Below, in pieces: positions 26,951 to 38,100 of a stretch of DNA of 64,000 nt. Source of the DNA: Serilophus lunatus (Eukaryota > Chordata > Aves > Passeriformes > Eurylaimidae); contig VXBA01002665.1 in NCBI GenBank assembly GCA_013399895.1, forward strand, positions 148,154 through 212,153, written 5' to 3'. A model generated the notes under the pieces. That model saw only the letters and a list, made by a program, of their open reading frames with translations, did not search any database and was not told the DNA's origin. Each line of letters begins with the position of its first letter. The first letter of the stretch is position 1. The position numbers were made by a program, and so were the translations under genes.

Positions 26951-27194
26951 CTGGACAACAAAAGGGAAAATGAAGCTCCAGAGGCCAGAGCAAAGATGAG
27001 ATTATCACAAGATATTGAAGAATAAAAGACTTCTCTCAATGTCCCCACACTAATGTCTCTTCTCATAAATTCTTAAACCCAACAAGTATAGTTTTAAATT
27101 AGAAAGAAAAAAATTAGGGAAAAAACCCCATAGATTAGGCATTTGAAAATTCATTCTAACGCGAAATACTATATGTAAGAGCAAATTGCCGTGG

Positions 27195-27838
27195 AGCTAG
27201 TGGTGTGCCCAGGTGGACAAGAAGGTAAATGGCATGCTGGCCAATAACAAGAGTAGTGTGACCAGCAGGACCAAGGAAGTTATTCTTCCCCTGTACACAG
27301 CACTGCTTAGGCCACAGCTTGAGTACTGTGTCCAGTTCTGGGTCCCTCAGTTTAAGAAAGATATTGAGTTGCTTGAAGGTGTCCAGAGAAGGGCAACGAG
27401 GATGGTGAAGGGACTGGAACATAAGCCCTGTGAAGAGTGACTGAGGGAGCTGGGGTTGTTTAGCCTGAAGAAGAGGAGGCTCAGGGGAGACCTTATTGCT
27501 CTCTACAACTACCTGAAAGGAGGTTGTAGCCAGGTGGGTGTCAGTGTCTTTTCTCAGTCTGCCAGTGACAGAACAATAGGACACAGTCTTAGGCTGCATC
27601 AGGGAAGGTTTAGACTGGATATTAGGAAAAACTTTTCCCACAGAAAGAGTGATTTCCCATGGGAATGGGCTGCCCTGGGAGGTGGTTGAGTCACTGTCCC
27701 TGGATGTGTTTAAGAAGAGATTGGATGAGGTACTCGGTATCATGGTTCAGACGATGGGATGATGTTAGGTAATATATTGGACTGGACGATCTCAATGGTC
27801 TTTTCCAACCTCGTTAATTCTGTGATTCTGTGTGTTCC
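27195..27838 (+). mobile_element. CR1 LINE 3' portion with remnant of ORF2
   Basis: This is the best-preserved CR1 body in the window: about 640 bp from the C-terminal third of ORF2 to the terminal ATTCTGTG repeats at 27820-27835. It reads 'cttgagtactgtgtccagttctgggtccc' (in pieces), 'gaggctcaggggagacc', then 'ggtcttttccaacctcg'. The octamers and the lack of a target duplication fit CR1 retrotransposition. The copy is 5'-truncated and inactive. Confidence 0.95.
27201..27689 (+). pseudogene. Degraded CR1 ORF2 C-terminus (end of reverse-transcriptase region)
   Basis: One plus-strand frame encodes the segment after the CR1 reverse-transcriptase catalytic core: a '[16 protein letters not shown]' stretch, then '[19 protein letters not shown]', then '[15 protein letters not shown]'. 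In the family this part of ORF2 follows the polymerase domain. An in-frame TGA at 27438-27440 stands where relatives have an arginine codon, and reading resumes in the same frame. A later indel between about 27640 and 27670 shifts the last conserved stretch into another frame. The EN and catalytic RT domains are absent through 5' truncation. It makes no functional product. Confidence 0.88.
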
Positions 27839-30800
27839 TGACATTGAAACTCTTTCAAAACAGTGGACAGATATTGTATCTAGAGTGACATAACATATTC
27901 AATCTTTGCTGAATCAAAGGAATGGACAAAATAATTTTCTGAGGAGCCTTTCTGAGTCTTAGCTAAACAAGCGGCAGATGGACTCAGTCTGTTCTACTGA
28001 ATGACTGTTTTTCCAACACCAGTTCAATTTTCTCCTGCAGATCCATCCCACCTCCACTGAGAGCAAGAGGTGAGAAAATCACCTGTGATACTTTCATTCT
28101 CCACTTTGACAGGAGTACAGCACTCCTGATGTTTCTGCAAATATTCCTTGCACTGCTTTCAGAGAGAAGTAACTTAGCTCAATAATCAGGCATTTTGAAC
28201 CAAAGCATTTATCTTCAAGCACTGAGGTACCAGTAGGACCTCTAGCTTCTAGATTTGCAAGGGGAATGCATTTATTCACTTTTTTTTATTCACTGGCCCT
28301 AATGAATGATAATTATATGATGCATTATCAGCTGGGTTGATAGGAAGTGCTTTATAAGACTGATATCTCAAGCTATTTGAATACAATAGGAGAAAGCCTT
28401 TTTGGTCCTCCCTCTTGAGGGGCAAGTTGAAAGTAGAAATCCTAGTGACCTCTCTATTATCTTTATCTGCTCAAAAACAGAACTGTGGAATAGGGCAGTT
28501 AAGATCCCCAAAAGGAACAGGCAGTCTTTTTGAAGAAGTCATTTCACTTCTCTTCTTTCTCTCTTCATAATATTCAGCCATTTCTCATTCTTGTTTTGAC
28601 ATGCCAAAGCTATTCAAAGTTCACCTGGTAATACAGATTGATAAATGTCACAAATTTGTCTATGACAGGACTATTTGGAGATGTACAAAATCATGCAAAA
28701 TTGTTACCTGTAAGGGCAAGTGAAGCCTCAATTTCCAACAGAAAAAACTGGAAAGGGGGTTAAAGCTCCTTTTGCCACCATTTCTGCATATGGAGTAGAG
28801 AGAGACTGATTATAACATGACCAAAAAAAAGCACAAGGATGGGAGCCAGGAGACCAGAAGACACCGAGAAAATCTGACAGAGTGCTAGTGTTGACTGGGA
28901 TAGAGATATTTGTCTTCATAGTAGATACCATGGGTCTTGGATTTGTGCTGAAAATGATGTTGATAATTCAGGGATGTTTTTGTTAATGCTGAACAGTGTT
29001 TACACAGAGTCAAGGCATTTTCTGCTTCTCACAACCACCCCACCAGGGAGAAGGCTGGAGAGGGGAAAGGAATTGGGAGGCAATACAGCAGATTTCAGTT
29101 TAGCAACGTTTCACTTCTTTGCTACATGGAAAAAAAAAACACATGCCCCTTTTCATCTGGTTTCTTTTAATGCTGATCTCTTAAATTTCTTTCATTCAAA
29201 TGTCCCAGGCTCTCCCCTTGGGTCCTGTGTCCCAGAAGAAGGGGACAGGCCAGTAGAAAATGTGCCAGCTGTTATGTTTTCTTGAGCGCTCTGAGTTTCA
29301 GCCTGGCTCTCTGGTGTCCCACTCCATGTTGCCACTCCCCAAAAAGAGCTGCTTCAGTAATTACCTGGGTCTGGGAGATGGGTTAATGAAATAGGAGAAT
29401 CATTTTGATATATGTAAAGTACAGGCCTCGTGACAGACGACATCTGGTAGTCTGCTTATTAGTGAGCTTTACATTTGTATCTCTGTAAAGAAACTATTTT
29501 AACATAAAAGTCTGAAGGAAAAAATATATTGACAGCAGAATTTCAGTATGAGCCATTAAAATGTACCTGAAGATGACCATCCTGCTGTTGCTTTGAATTG
29601 CTTCCAGCAGCTTGCTGTGGATTGTTAGTAAAAAAGAAAATACTACGAAGAAAATCTAAATTAGTCCCTGGACTCTACAAATGCAACTAGACTTGGGTTC
29701 ATATGTTCTGATTTCACACTGTGTTGCCTGAGGATATACTGAGTGCTAGCATGAGACAGTGTTCATCCTGACTCTAGTTAAAGTTGTGTTTTATTCCTAC
29801 AGCCATAAAATTCACTAAATAAAAGGTCAGGCATTTTATTTGGGAAAAATACATTCTGTGAATTTCTCCAATGGGAATTTGTACAAAAATAAAAGTAATC
29901 CTTCCTAAGACACTTGAATTGTGATGCAAAATATCATTACAGCCCTGTTTTGGCATCCTTAACACTTGGAAAAGCACTGCCTGTTACTAATTGTCACTGA
30001 AGATGCAGCATGACTGTCATTGTGCATGAGGCAACATTTATCCAAACCTGTTTGGTTTTATCACTCTGACTAGAAACTAGAAATCTTTTATTTACCAACA
30101 GAGAAAATCCATTTTGTTGGGTATTTTATTTCTGAAGAGTATTCAAGCACGTTTATTACAATATAGCAAATTTAAAAGGATGTATTGCCTAAAAATAATA
30201 TTAAAGGAGAAGCTTTCTGCAAACCAAGCCACGGCATGTGTACTTTCTCAAGCTTTATAACCACTCTGGGAAGGTACATTTCTACATATCTGACATCAAG
30301 ACATCTCCCAGATCACACAGAATTAGTCTACATGAACCACTTTTCTCCACCCTTGGCTCACTTCCACTCCCTCTCCCCTTGTAATGCTTTAGTGCTTTGA
30401 AGAACTGCCACGCTACTGTTGTCTGTATGTGCTAGCAATGACATGTATTTTCACTCAGATACCAAGAGAATTCCTACTGATTGTAGGAGAACTGGGGCAG
30501 CAGCTCATAGTATCTTTGTTGGGAATTCATGATTTTCATAAGTTTGCAAAAACTAGCAAAGGGAAAAAAATCTTTGTATATTTTTATAGGTCTTTTGATG
30601 TGTTTGCATTTAAAGGAGTGTCGACTGGAAGTGTTTGGTCCTTCCTTTCCCTCATTAAGGAAAATATGAGGTGGTTTTTGTCACTAATTTAAGGATTTTT
30701 TTTTTTTAGTTCTTTTGTTAAAATTTCAGGTCAATGCAGCGATGCTGCATAGACAGAAAGGTCATTTAATGATTTCTTTGAGAGCACCCTATGTTCTCTG

Positions 30801-32146
30801 GCTCCACTAATGCAGGAGGCTAATGCACTATTCCTTTTAAAATCACTCCGTTTCTTGTATATATGTACAGAAGTTTTTATACACATACCTAACAATAGTG
30901 CCAGATTTTCACTACAAAAAGAATTGAATTTGAAATAATTCTTGGTACAATTGCAATTCAAAATTAATATTATTCAAAATTAATAACTGCACAATGTTAT
31001 TTGAATAGTAATGGCTCCCACAGAGGCAGTAGTTTTGGAACTATATTATTAGCAAGATATCTTGAGTTACTAGCAATAGCTATATAGTTGCAATATATCT
31101 AAAAATTATTGCTGTTTCACTATTTTTTACCCTGTTTAAGGTATGGTTGAGATATCCATGAGTTGTGAAGCAGTATTTTGGGTAGAGTTTTAAGTAGGTT
31201 CTGTGGAAGTGAACTTGATGTTAATAAAGCAGCCACCGATTTTTTTGTGTGTTTAATGTAAATATTTTATTTGCCCTATGGGGAAATAAAGAGAAAAAAA
31301 GGTATAAGTTGTATAAATAAAGCAGCATAAGAAATAAAAATTAACTCAAATCTACCTCTGCTTTGGAAAAGAAACCTGATTATTTGTAAGTATTATACAA
31401 TTATCTGCTTGAATTTTCAGGTGAACAATTTGCAATAATTATAGCTACTCAGTTACACATACTGTCCTCAGGACAGGATATCAGGGCTTAGATGCTGCAG
31501 TCCTGTACAAGAAAAGGCTGTATCTACACACAATCTAGACATTAATCTGTGCTTAAACTATGCATTAAAAACAATTCCCAAAGAAAAAGATAGATAACCC
31601 AAAAGATAGCTCAAGTGAGTTGTTCAAAATGTCAAGAGAGCCCAAGCAGACAACAAAAACACTGAGAGGTCTCGTTCAGTGCATTAATACTAAAAGAACT
31701 TCTACTGCTGTTTAGTTGACCCATAATAAAATGACAGGCAAAGTGCCACCTCTCCATAAAGATTTTAGCTTGCTTACTTTGTAATGATATAAGCACTTAG
31801 TTGGAATGGACTGTGGGAGAAGAGTGCAAAATTGATTTTGTCGATCCCAGCTATAGAGAACCTTCTAGCCCTCCAATGCCAGCGTCATGGTTCAGCTGAT
31901 GCGAGATCAAGACTCTTCTCAAAATTTTGTATCCACTTTGCTTGGACATTAGTTTAATCTTTCAGTTGTAAGCTTGTCTTCAGCAGTTTCTGAGAGAGGA
32001 AGAGCCAGGAATATTCAGCCTTTTAGTTATTACTTGCAGATCTGCTTTTAATTGTTTAACATGTAAACATATGAAAGTTGAGTTTCCCTGCATGACCATC
32101 TTTCCTTGGAAATAAATATTATCTCTGTGTTTTATCCATGACTTAA
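27839..32146. other. Unique DNA, no feature seen
   Basis: About 4.3 kb without a recognisable repeat or gene. At about 30955-30985 'ttcaaaattaata' is directly repeated. No frame shows a domain I recognise. Confidence 0.5.
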
Positions 32147-32717
32147 TGTAATGGGTTAACCTTGGCTGGCCGCCAGGTGCCCACAGTCTCTTTAACCCCT
32201 TTTCCCCCCTGAAAGTCAGGCAGGGGGAAAAGAATACGATGGCAAGCAGTGGGTTGAGACAAGGCAGTTTACTAAAGCAAAAATTAAAGCAAAGCAAAGC
32301 GAAGCCCGTGCAAAAGCAAAAATACTAATCTACTAATCTAATACTAATACTAATACTAAAAATACTTCCCATCCGCGGCGATGACCGGCCACATCCAAAG
32401 AAGTAGGGCTTCAATGCGTGTAGTGGCTCTCTTGGTGAGCCACCATGGGAGACTGTGCATGCCCCCCCCCTTCCTGCTTCTCCCCAGCTTTATATCTGAG
32501 CTGACGTCATATGGTATGGAATATTCCTTTGGTCAGTTTGGGTCAGCTGGCCCACTTGTGTCCCCTCCCAAAATCCCGCCGTCAGTTGGGGAAGGGACAT
32601 TACAGTCCCAGTGCTGTGCTCAGCAGTAGCCAAAACACTGGCGTATTAGCAGCACCACTCCAGCCACAAATGCACAGCACAGCACTGTGAGACTCCATCT
32701 CAGACAGACCCAATACA
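32147..32717 (-). mobile_element. Complete solo LTR (ERVL-like) with target duplication
   Basis: A 571-bp element begins TGTAATGG and ends AATACA, giving TG...CA termini, and is flanked by a perfect 5-bp direct repeat CTTAA (32142-32146 and 32718-32722). Five-bp duplications are typical of class III (ERVL) avian elements. Transcription would run on the minus strand: a TATA box (GATATAAA in that direction, 32489-32496) lies downstream of a perfect TGACGTCA at 32502-32509. A microsatellite-like 'actaat' stretch lies at about 32319-32366. No gag, pol or env sequence is present, so it is a product of LTR-LTR recombination. Intact ends suggest it is younger than neighbouring CR1 copies. Confidence 0.88.
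32489..32509 (-). promoter_or_regulatory. LTR promoter: CRE palindrome plus TATA box
   Basis: Read on the minus strand, TGACGTCA (32502-32509) is the exact consensus cAMP-response element, and GATATAAA (32489-32496) follows five bases later. Both lie within the U3 region of the solo LTR. CREB/ATF binding is inferred from the consensus only. Confidence 0.65.
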
Positions 32718-34455
32718 CTTAAAAAAATAAATAAAATAAAAGTCTGCTGGGTTGATTCCTGGATAAGTTGACCTGGCGAGAGAAGATGTTTGATATCAGG
32801 GGGCAACCACCAGCACTGCAGGCTGGAGTCTCAAGTTCAAATGCATGTTGATGACCATTCAACAATCTATCTTCATACAGGGACAAGCTTTGCAGCTATG
32901 TACGGAAAATGCCTGAATGATTTCTGCATGGTGAAAGCAGATCACATCTACCTTGAAAGAGGGGCTTTGTTTCCTTGCATAAGCTTTTTGGGGTAGTGAA
33001 AGAGGGCATGCAGGGCTCTCTAAAGCTGTCTCCTGACAAACTTCAGCTTCCAAAAGGGCGAAAGGAAGGAAAGCCATAATTGGTTTGTCATGACTTGTAA
33101 TTTTTAAGTTCTGATAGCACCCATGGGCTCAAAACTGGATCAAAGCAAAAGGCGAAGCCACACACATTGGTTAACAGGGATAACATAATGGGGGAGGAAG
33201 AATCTCTTATAACTTTTTTCAGCAACGGGACTTGATCTCAATTACTCCCTTTTCATCCTGTCTATAGTCAGTGTAAATGTTTTGAAGGTGATTCATCCCA
33301 TCCTAGGATAAGAATTGACTTCAGGTGAGCTACCTACTTTCACTGACAATAGAGGGAAACAGCATAGACTTGATGCTAAACAGTTAAAGACTGAAGATGG
33401 ATAAAATATAACCCATCCACAATCATAACAAGAGGCAATTTTAGGTCTTCATTAGATATAGCTTGTAAAATATTAGCACTGTGGGAATCCATTGACCTCA
33501 CAAACATGAAGAAAATAATTTTCCTGCAAATGACAAAATTGCTTGTTTAAGATAGATTGATATTTGCATTCTGACTAATATGCAAGTTAAGTTTTAGATA
33601 ATTATTCCATTATGCAGGCTAACTATTCTAATTGATATTGCCACAAGTCTGATTTCCTTTGTGCAAAAAGAAGAGAATTTTCTCTTTGGGTGCATGCAGG
33701 GAAGTATTAGGACTTCAATGATCAGGAGAATGCATGAATGTTACACAAAGAGGTCTAAATCTGATGGCATATAAAGTGAATGACACTTTCTATTTTTAAG
33801 CAAGGTATCTTTAAGCTATGAAGGATTTGCAATGGAATGACTGATACTAATTGGAGTGTTTTATCCCTGTCTTTTGATTTCAAAGTATTGCAAGTAAGAA
33901 TTGATAAGGGCTCCTGTGAAGTAAAGAGAACTGAGTTCAGAGCTGCCCTCTTCGCAGGTCAGAGATAGAAGTGAACTGTGTTACAAAGCTGCAAGTGATT
34001 GCTACATAATTTAATAAAGGTGGTGAAAAGAGCTTTTAGCCTGAATCCACATGTAAAGGTGAACAGAACTAAGATAATTACAAAAACTGAAGCCCTTGAA
34101 AAAGGAACAAGAAAAATAACAAAAAATTCCATACCCTGCTATTTATTGTGTACTTATTAAAAAAAAAAAAAAAACAAAAAAAAACAAAAAAAAAAAAAAC
34201 AAAAAAAAATAAAAAACAAAAAATCCACAANCAATACATGTTGTAGATGAGCAACAAACATTAACATGCACAAATCTGCCTTCAGAGAGGGTGTAGTCCA
34301 AGACAAACTCATCTCAGGAATGCATTATGAAATTACAACATGCAATGTACACCACTTGAAACATGAGAAAGTCTAGTTCTGTATCAGGATTATTTTTTGT
34401 CCACCAAGAATGTGGTCAAACAGTGTAACAGGTTTTCAGACAAGTTTTACGGCCT
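32718..34455. other. Unique DNA with A-rich tract and an ambiguous base
   Basis: An A-rich low-complexity tract at 34159-34223 (A-runs broken by C and T) is followed by a single undetermined base (n) at 34231. No gene or LINE sequence directly precedes it that would make it a retrotransposon tail. The rest is unique. Confidence 0.6.
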
Positions 34456-34590
34456 CTGTCCTAGGAGATAACTCAAAAGTCAACTGGACAAGGCCCTGAG
34501 CAACCTTCACTGACTGGTCTTGTTTTGTGTAGGGGTTGGACTAGATGACCTCTGGAGGTCCTTTCAAACCTAAATTATTGGGTCAATCTA
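34456..34590 (+). mobile_element. Short CR1 LINE 3' fragment
   Basis: 'ggttggactagatgacctctgg' (in pieces) followed by 'aggtcctttcaaacctaaat' is the CR1 3' UTR on the plus strand, preceded by 'caactggacaaggccctgagcaac'. The octamer tail is lost. Confidence 0.88.
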
Positions 34591-35974
34591 CAAAAAATGC
34601 GTGAACACTTACTAAAGATTTGGGTGATCTGCTTTTACTGGGTTTAACAAAGCAGATTTATTGAAAAAATGTCAGTTCCCTAAAAGAAAGACAGCTTACA
34701 GAAGGGCTCTGATCTCATCTACCTCATGCTCTTTCTTGCTTTTAAAGATTCCCAATTGCCACAATAATCCTGTCTTTGTTCTAAAATACAAAACAGACTA
34801 TTTTTCAGGAAATTTCAAGACAAAAAAGTTCGGAAACAATCGCAATAAAAAGTTTGGATTAGGACCATGAAAAGAGTTGACATTTGGCTTGACCCATGGA
34901 AAAAAGACACGAGTCAAGCTTTGACAAAATCTGGGAAAAAAATTCATTTTCTAAAGGTAAAAAAAAAAAAAAAAAAAGTAATTTTTTTCTATTTGAAAAA
35001 AATACCAGATTTCAGCAAATGATTTGGGTGTATTTATATTTTGGAAGAATGTTTTGTTTTGTTTTGTTCAAGTAGTCACTGAGCCAGAGAAGCTGTGTTT
35101 GTATCAAAAGCAGAGCAGAAGGAGGTTGAGAGAAGGCAGCAACAGATCAAGAGATACGGAGACAGTCTTTCCTCCTTCCTAGGCTCTCTGGGAACTAGCC
35201 TAGGCCCAGAAAAATAATTTCTTTGTTCTAGTTTCCAATGCAGCAGGGCAGGATGCAGAGAATGCACCAAATTACATCCTTTGCTTTGTGCAAGGTGTCA
35301 ATAGAGCTCTGAATGTCTAAACTGGTAATTAAGCTTATTATAAGGTGGAAATTCATCCAATTTTGGTCCCTGCTGTAGTAACTAGAAAAGTTTCATGTAA
35401 TGTTTTGTGCTGAAAAGCAGTTAAAATTTTCCCTCAAACACATTACTCAATATCACACTTGAGCGAACAGGTCTTTAGGAGAAATGCAGCAGATAAGAAA
35501 TACTTTGTCCTCATGCAACAACTCATAAATCTAAGATTACCTCTTTCCCATCTTAAAACTGTGTCACAAAAGGCACTGGTTGGTTAGTTGGTCAGTTGTT
35601 TTAAAATAAACTGTTCACTGGGGACACTTTTTACTGTGACTTGAATTGATCTTGTGTGAAGTAGTTTTGTATTATGAAGTGACAGAAATATGTGGAATTT
35701 TAGCTCATCTCATATTAATTCACAAAAAGCTTCTAAATTTAGGTATCCATATAAACTGACAACTGCATGCTCAGAGAGCCTCAGGAGCCCATCACTGGCC
35801 AGAAGAAATCAACTCTACTCTCAAATCTACTCTGTTCTGTCAGTGCACATCATCTGCTATTTTTCCATTATCGCCCCATAGTTTAATCAGTCATCAATTA
35901 AGAACTGCCAGAGTTAAAAAATGCCAGCTGAAACATTATTCTGACTAAAGTGCTAGTTGGTGATGGAGATTTTC
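34591..35974. other. Unique DNA, no feature seen
   Basis: Contains a 19-base A-run at 34959-34977 and (GTTTT)n near 35050. No gene was recognised. Confidence 0.55.
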
Positions 35975-35975
35975 A

Positions 35976-36198
35976 CAGGATCACAGCATAACTAAGGTTA
36001 GAAGGGGGTTCAGGAGGTCTCTAGTCCAACATCCTGTTCCACATGAGGTCATACAAGTTTGCTGAGGACTTTTAGCATCTTGCAATCTAACAATGTCTGA
36101 GGTCCCACAGCCCTTCTGGGCCATTGTTCTATGGCACAACTGTCCTTGCCATGCAAAATATTCTATTCATATCCAAGTATGAGCACATCTTGTGCGGG
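35976..36198 (-). mobile_element. Old CR1 LINE, 3' part (segment 1 of a split element)
   Basis: 'tcacaggatcacagcataac', 'ggaggtctctagtccaaca' and 'cccacagcccttctgggcc' are the reverse complement of a diverged CR1 3' end. The next expected CR1 block does not follow directly. It reappears after 36650, so this copy has been split by an LTR. Confidence 0.75.
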
Positions 36199-36650
36199 CA
36201 GCTGTGTGCGATCCCTTAAGACAGGAATCGGGTCAATTTGGCAGCGTGGGATATCAGGACCCTCTGAGACACAGCCACCCACAAGACATACAGGACTTGT
36301 GTGCATGGTGCTGATGATCAGAGGATCCAGGAAAGACTATATGTAATATTATAGAGTGGGCAAATTAACTTCCAGAATTGAGTCTCTAATGGAGTCTCTT
36401 CTTTATTGCAAATTCATTTGGCTTTACAGTCCAAAGATCGTTTTGGTTAACACAGCCAATAAGACAAAAGGAAAGGTGGTCATATGTTATGAAGAGGTCA
36501 CTAAGCCAGTGTCTCAGAGCCACAGCAGATCACAAGACAATGTTTACATACTTAAGACATTATATCATAGTCTGGACCTGCTGTATTAATAATTTAATAA
36601 TGCCACAGTCTTGTGTAAATTTTTACCTGTTATTTCTCAGTACCACAACA
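36199..36650 (-). mobile_element. Retroviral LTR (copy B) inside the CR1
   Basis: It is the reverse complement of the LTR family seen at 26561-26950, with the same block order from 'atcccttaag' through 'ctttattgcaaattcat' to 'catatatca'-like sequence, ending ACCACAACA at 36650 (TGTTGTGG as the minus-strand start). TTTATT at 36402-36407 is AATAAA on the minus strand. The first ~100 bp of U3 differ from copy A. The left boundary is uncertain and I saw no clear target duplication. No retroviral coding sequence is attached. Confidence 0.72.
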
Positions 36651-36654
36651 TCCA

Positions 36655-36946
36655 CCAGAGTGAGAAATCTGACTGTCCCCTTAGTGATCTCGCAGTAGTC
36701 ACTGGAGGGATGCTCCTAGGTCATCCATAATGGTCAAGTCCCATTCTCTCAGTCTTTCCTCATTGGGTAAATGCCACAGTCCCTGACCATCCTGGCGGCC
36801 CTCTCCTGAACTTGCTTGTGTTTATCAACAATTTTCTTGTACTGGAAGACACAAAGATGAATGCAGTGTCTTGATGTGGTCTAGCAAGTGCCAAGCGAGA
36901 GGATAATTACCTCCCTGGATTTCCTGGCTCTGCTTCTGTAGTGGTT
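36655..36946 (-). mobile_element. Old CR1 LINE, upstream part (segment 2 of the split element)
   Basis: 'cattctctcagtctttcctcatt', 'ggcggccctctcctgaac' and 'atgtggtctagcaagtgcc' then 'ataattacctccctgga' follow in the order of the reverse complement of CR1 ORF2. This continues the 35976-36198 segment after LTR B. The sequence stops at GCTTC (36942-36946), where a second LTR has inserted. Confidence 0.8.
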
Positions 36947-38029
36947 TAACTCAGGCTGGGTGCCAGGGGCTCACTACAGTCACCTTCTCACTCCCCCTTG
37001 CCCAACTACAGAGGAGAGAGAGAATATAACAAGAGGTTTCGTTATTCATGATAAGGACTATAACAGATTTTTTCTTAATCACCGTCACAGGCAAAACAAG
37101 ATTCTATGTGGGAATAATAATCAAATTTATTACTAACAAGATCAGAGCTAAGAGGAAGAGACTAAAAGACACCTTTTACCCCCCACCCCCCTCCTTCTTA
37201 CATCCAACCTATTCTCCCGCAGCGGTCAAGGGAAAAAGGCGAGGTGGGGGGGATGTTGCTGTGGTCAGCTGCTGTTCTCAGCCGCTGCTTGGGGAGAGGA
37301 GTCCTTCCAGCCGCATTTCATGGGGTCCATCCCTCACAGGATACAGTTCCTCTCACAAACTGCTCCAGCGAGAGTCCATCCCATGGGCAGCAGCCCTTCA
37401 CCCACAGCTGCCACATGGCTCACATTCCACAGGGTGCAGTCCCTCAGGCACAGGCTGCTCCAGCGTGGACCCCACGAGCCACGCATCCTAACAGGAGAAT
37501 CCTACTCCAAGTGGGCTCCTCTTCCCACAAGCTACAGTCCCCTGCCAGGACCCAGCTCCACTTTGGGTCTCCCACGGGCTACAGCCTTCCCCAGCATCCA
37601 CCTGCTCCGGCGTGGCTCCTCCACGGGCTACAGGTGGATCTCTGCACTCCTGTGCTCCTCCATGGGCTGCAGGGGCACAGCTGCTTCACCATGGTCTTCC
37701 CCATGGGCTGCAGCTGGATCTCAGCTCCGGCGCCAGGAGCATCTCCTCCCCCTCCTTCTCCACTGACCTTGGTGTCTGTGTTGTTGCTCACAGGCTTTCA
37801 CTCTGCTCCTTTCCGGCAGCCATTTTCATTTTTTAACCACTTCTTTTTTTTTTTTCTTCTTTCTTAAATATGTTATCACAGAGGCGTTCTGCCAACTACT
37901 GATTGGCCTGGCCTTGGCCAGCAGCGGGCCCAGCCTGGGCATGGGGAAACTTCCAGTAGCTTCTCGAAGAAGTCTCTCCCTCAGCCCCCCCCACTGCCAC
38001 TAAAACCTGGCCACAGAAAAACCAATACA
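36947..38029 (-). mobile_element. Complete solo LTR (ERVL-like), GC-rich, with target duplication
   Basis: A 1083-bp element begins TGTAGTGG and ends CCAATACA, with matching inverted ends TGTA/TACA and a perfect 5-bp target duplication GCTTC (36942-36946 and 38030-38034). On the minus strand there is CCAAT (37902-37906), a TATA-like CATATTTAAG (37863-37872) and AATAAA (37126-37131), in the right order for U3-R. Between about 37330 and 37720 a degenerate unit around 'ccaYgggctRcag' recurs at spacings of roughly 30-45 bp. Frames of up to about 200 codons across this GC-rich part are repeat-derived, not genes. No internal retroviral region remains. Confidence 0.9.
37330..37720 (-). repeat. Degenerate tandem array inside the LTR
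   Basis: Variants of 'ctgctccRgcgtggc' and 'ccatgggctgcag' alternate several times, for example near 37380, 37450, 37610 and 37660-37710. This matches the transcribed leader half of the LTR. Open frames here come from repeat composition. Confidence 0.7.
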
Positions 38030-38034
38030 GCTTC

Positions 38035-38100
38035 TGACCACACACCTGATCCAGCTCATTAGGCTATGGCCGTCCTTTTCTATCAAGGTTCAAGAATGGC
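38035..38100 (-). mobile_element. Possible last remnant of the split CR1
   Basis: After the right target duplication the sequence 'attaggctatggccgtccttttct' (in pieces) weakly resembles the CR1 block expected next on the minus strand. Similarity is low and the call depends mainly on position. Confidence 0.35.

Noticed and set aside
27156..27743. 195-codon minus-strand frame
   Set aside because: It is antisense to a CR1 ORF2 remnant on the plus strand.
37048..37867. Overlapping frames of 147-207 codons on the plus strand
   Set aside because: They lie inside the GC-rich tandem part of a solo LTR, overlap each other in all frames and have repeat-derived composition.
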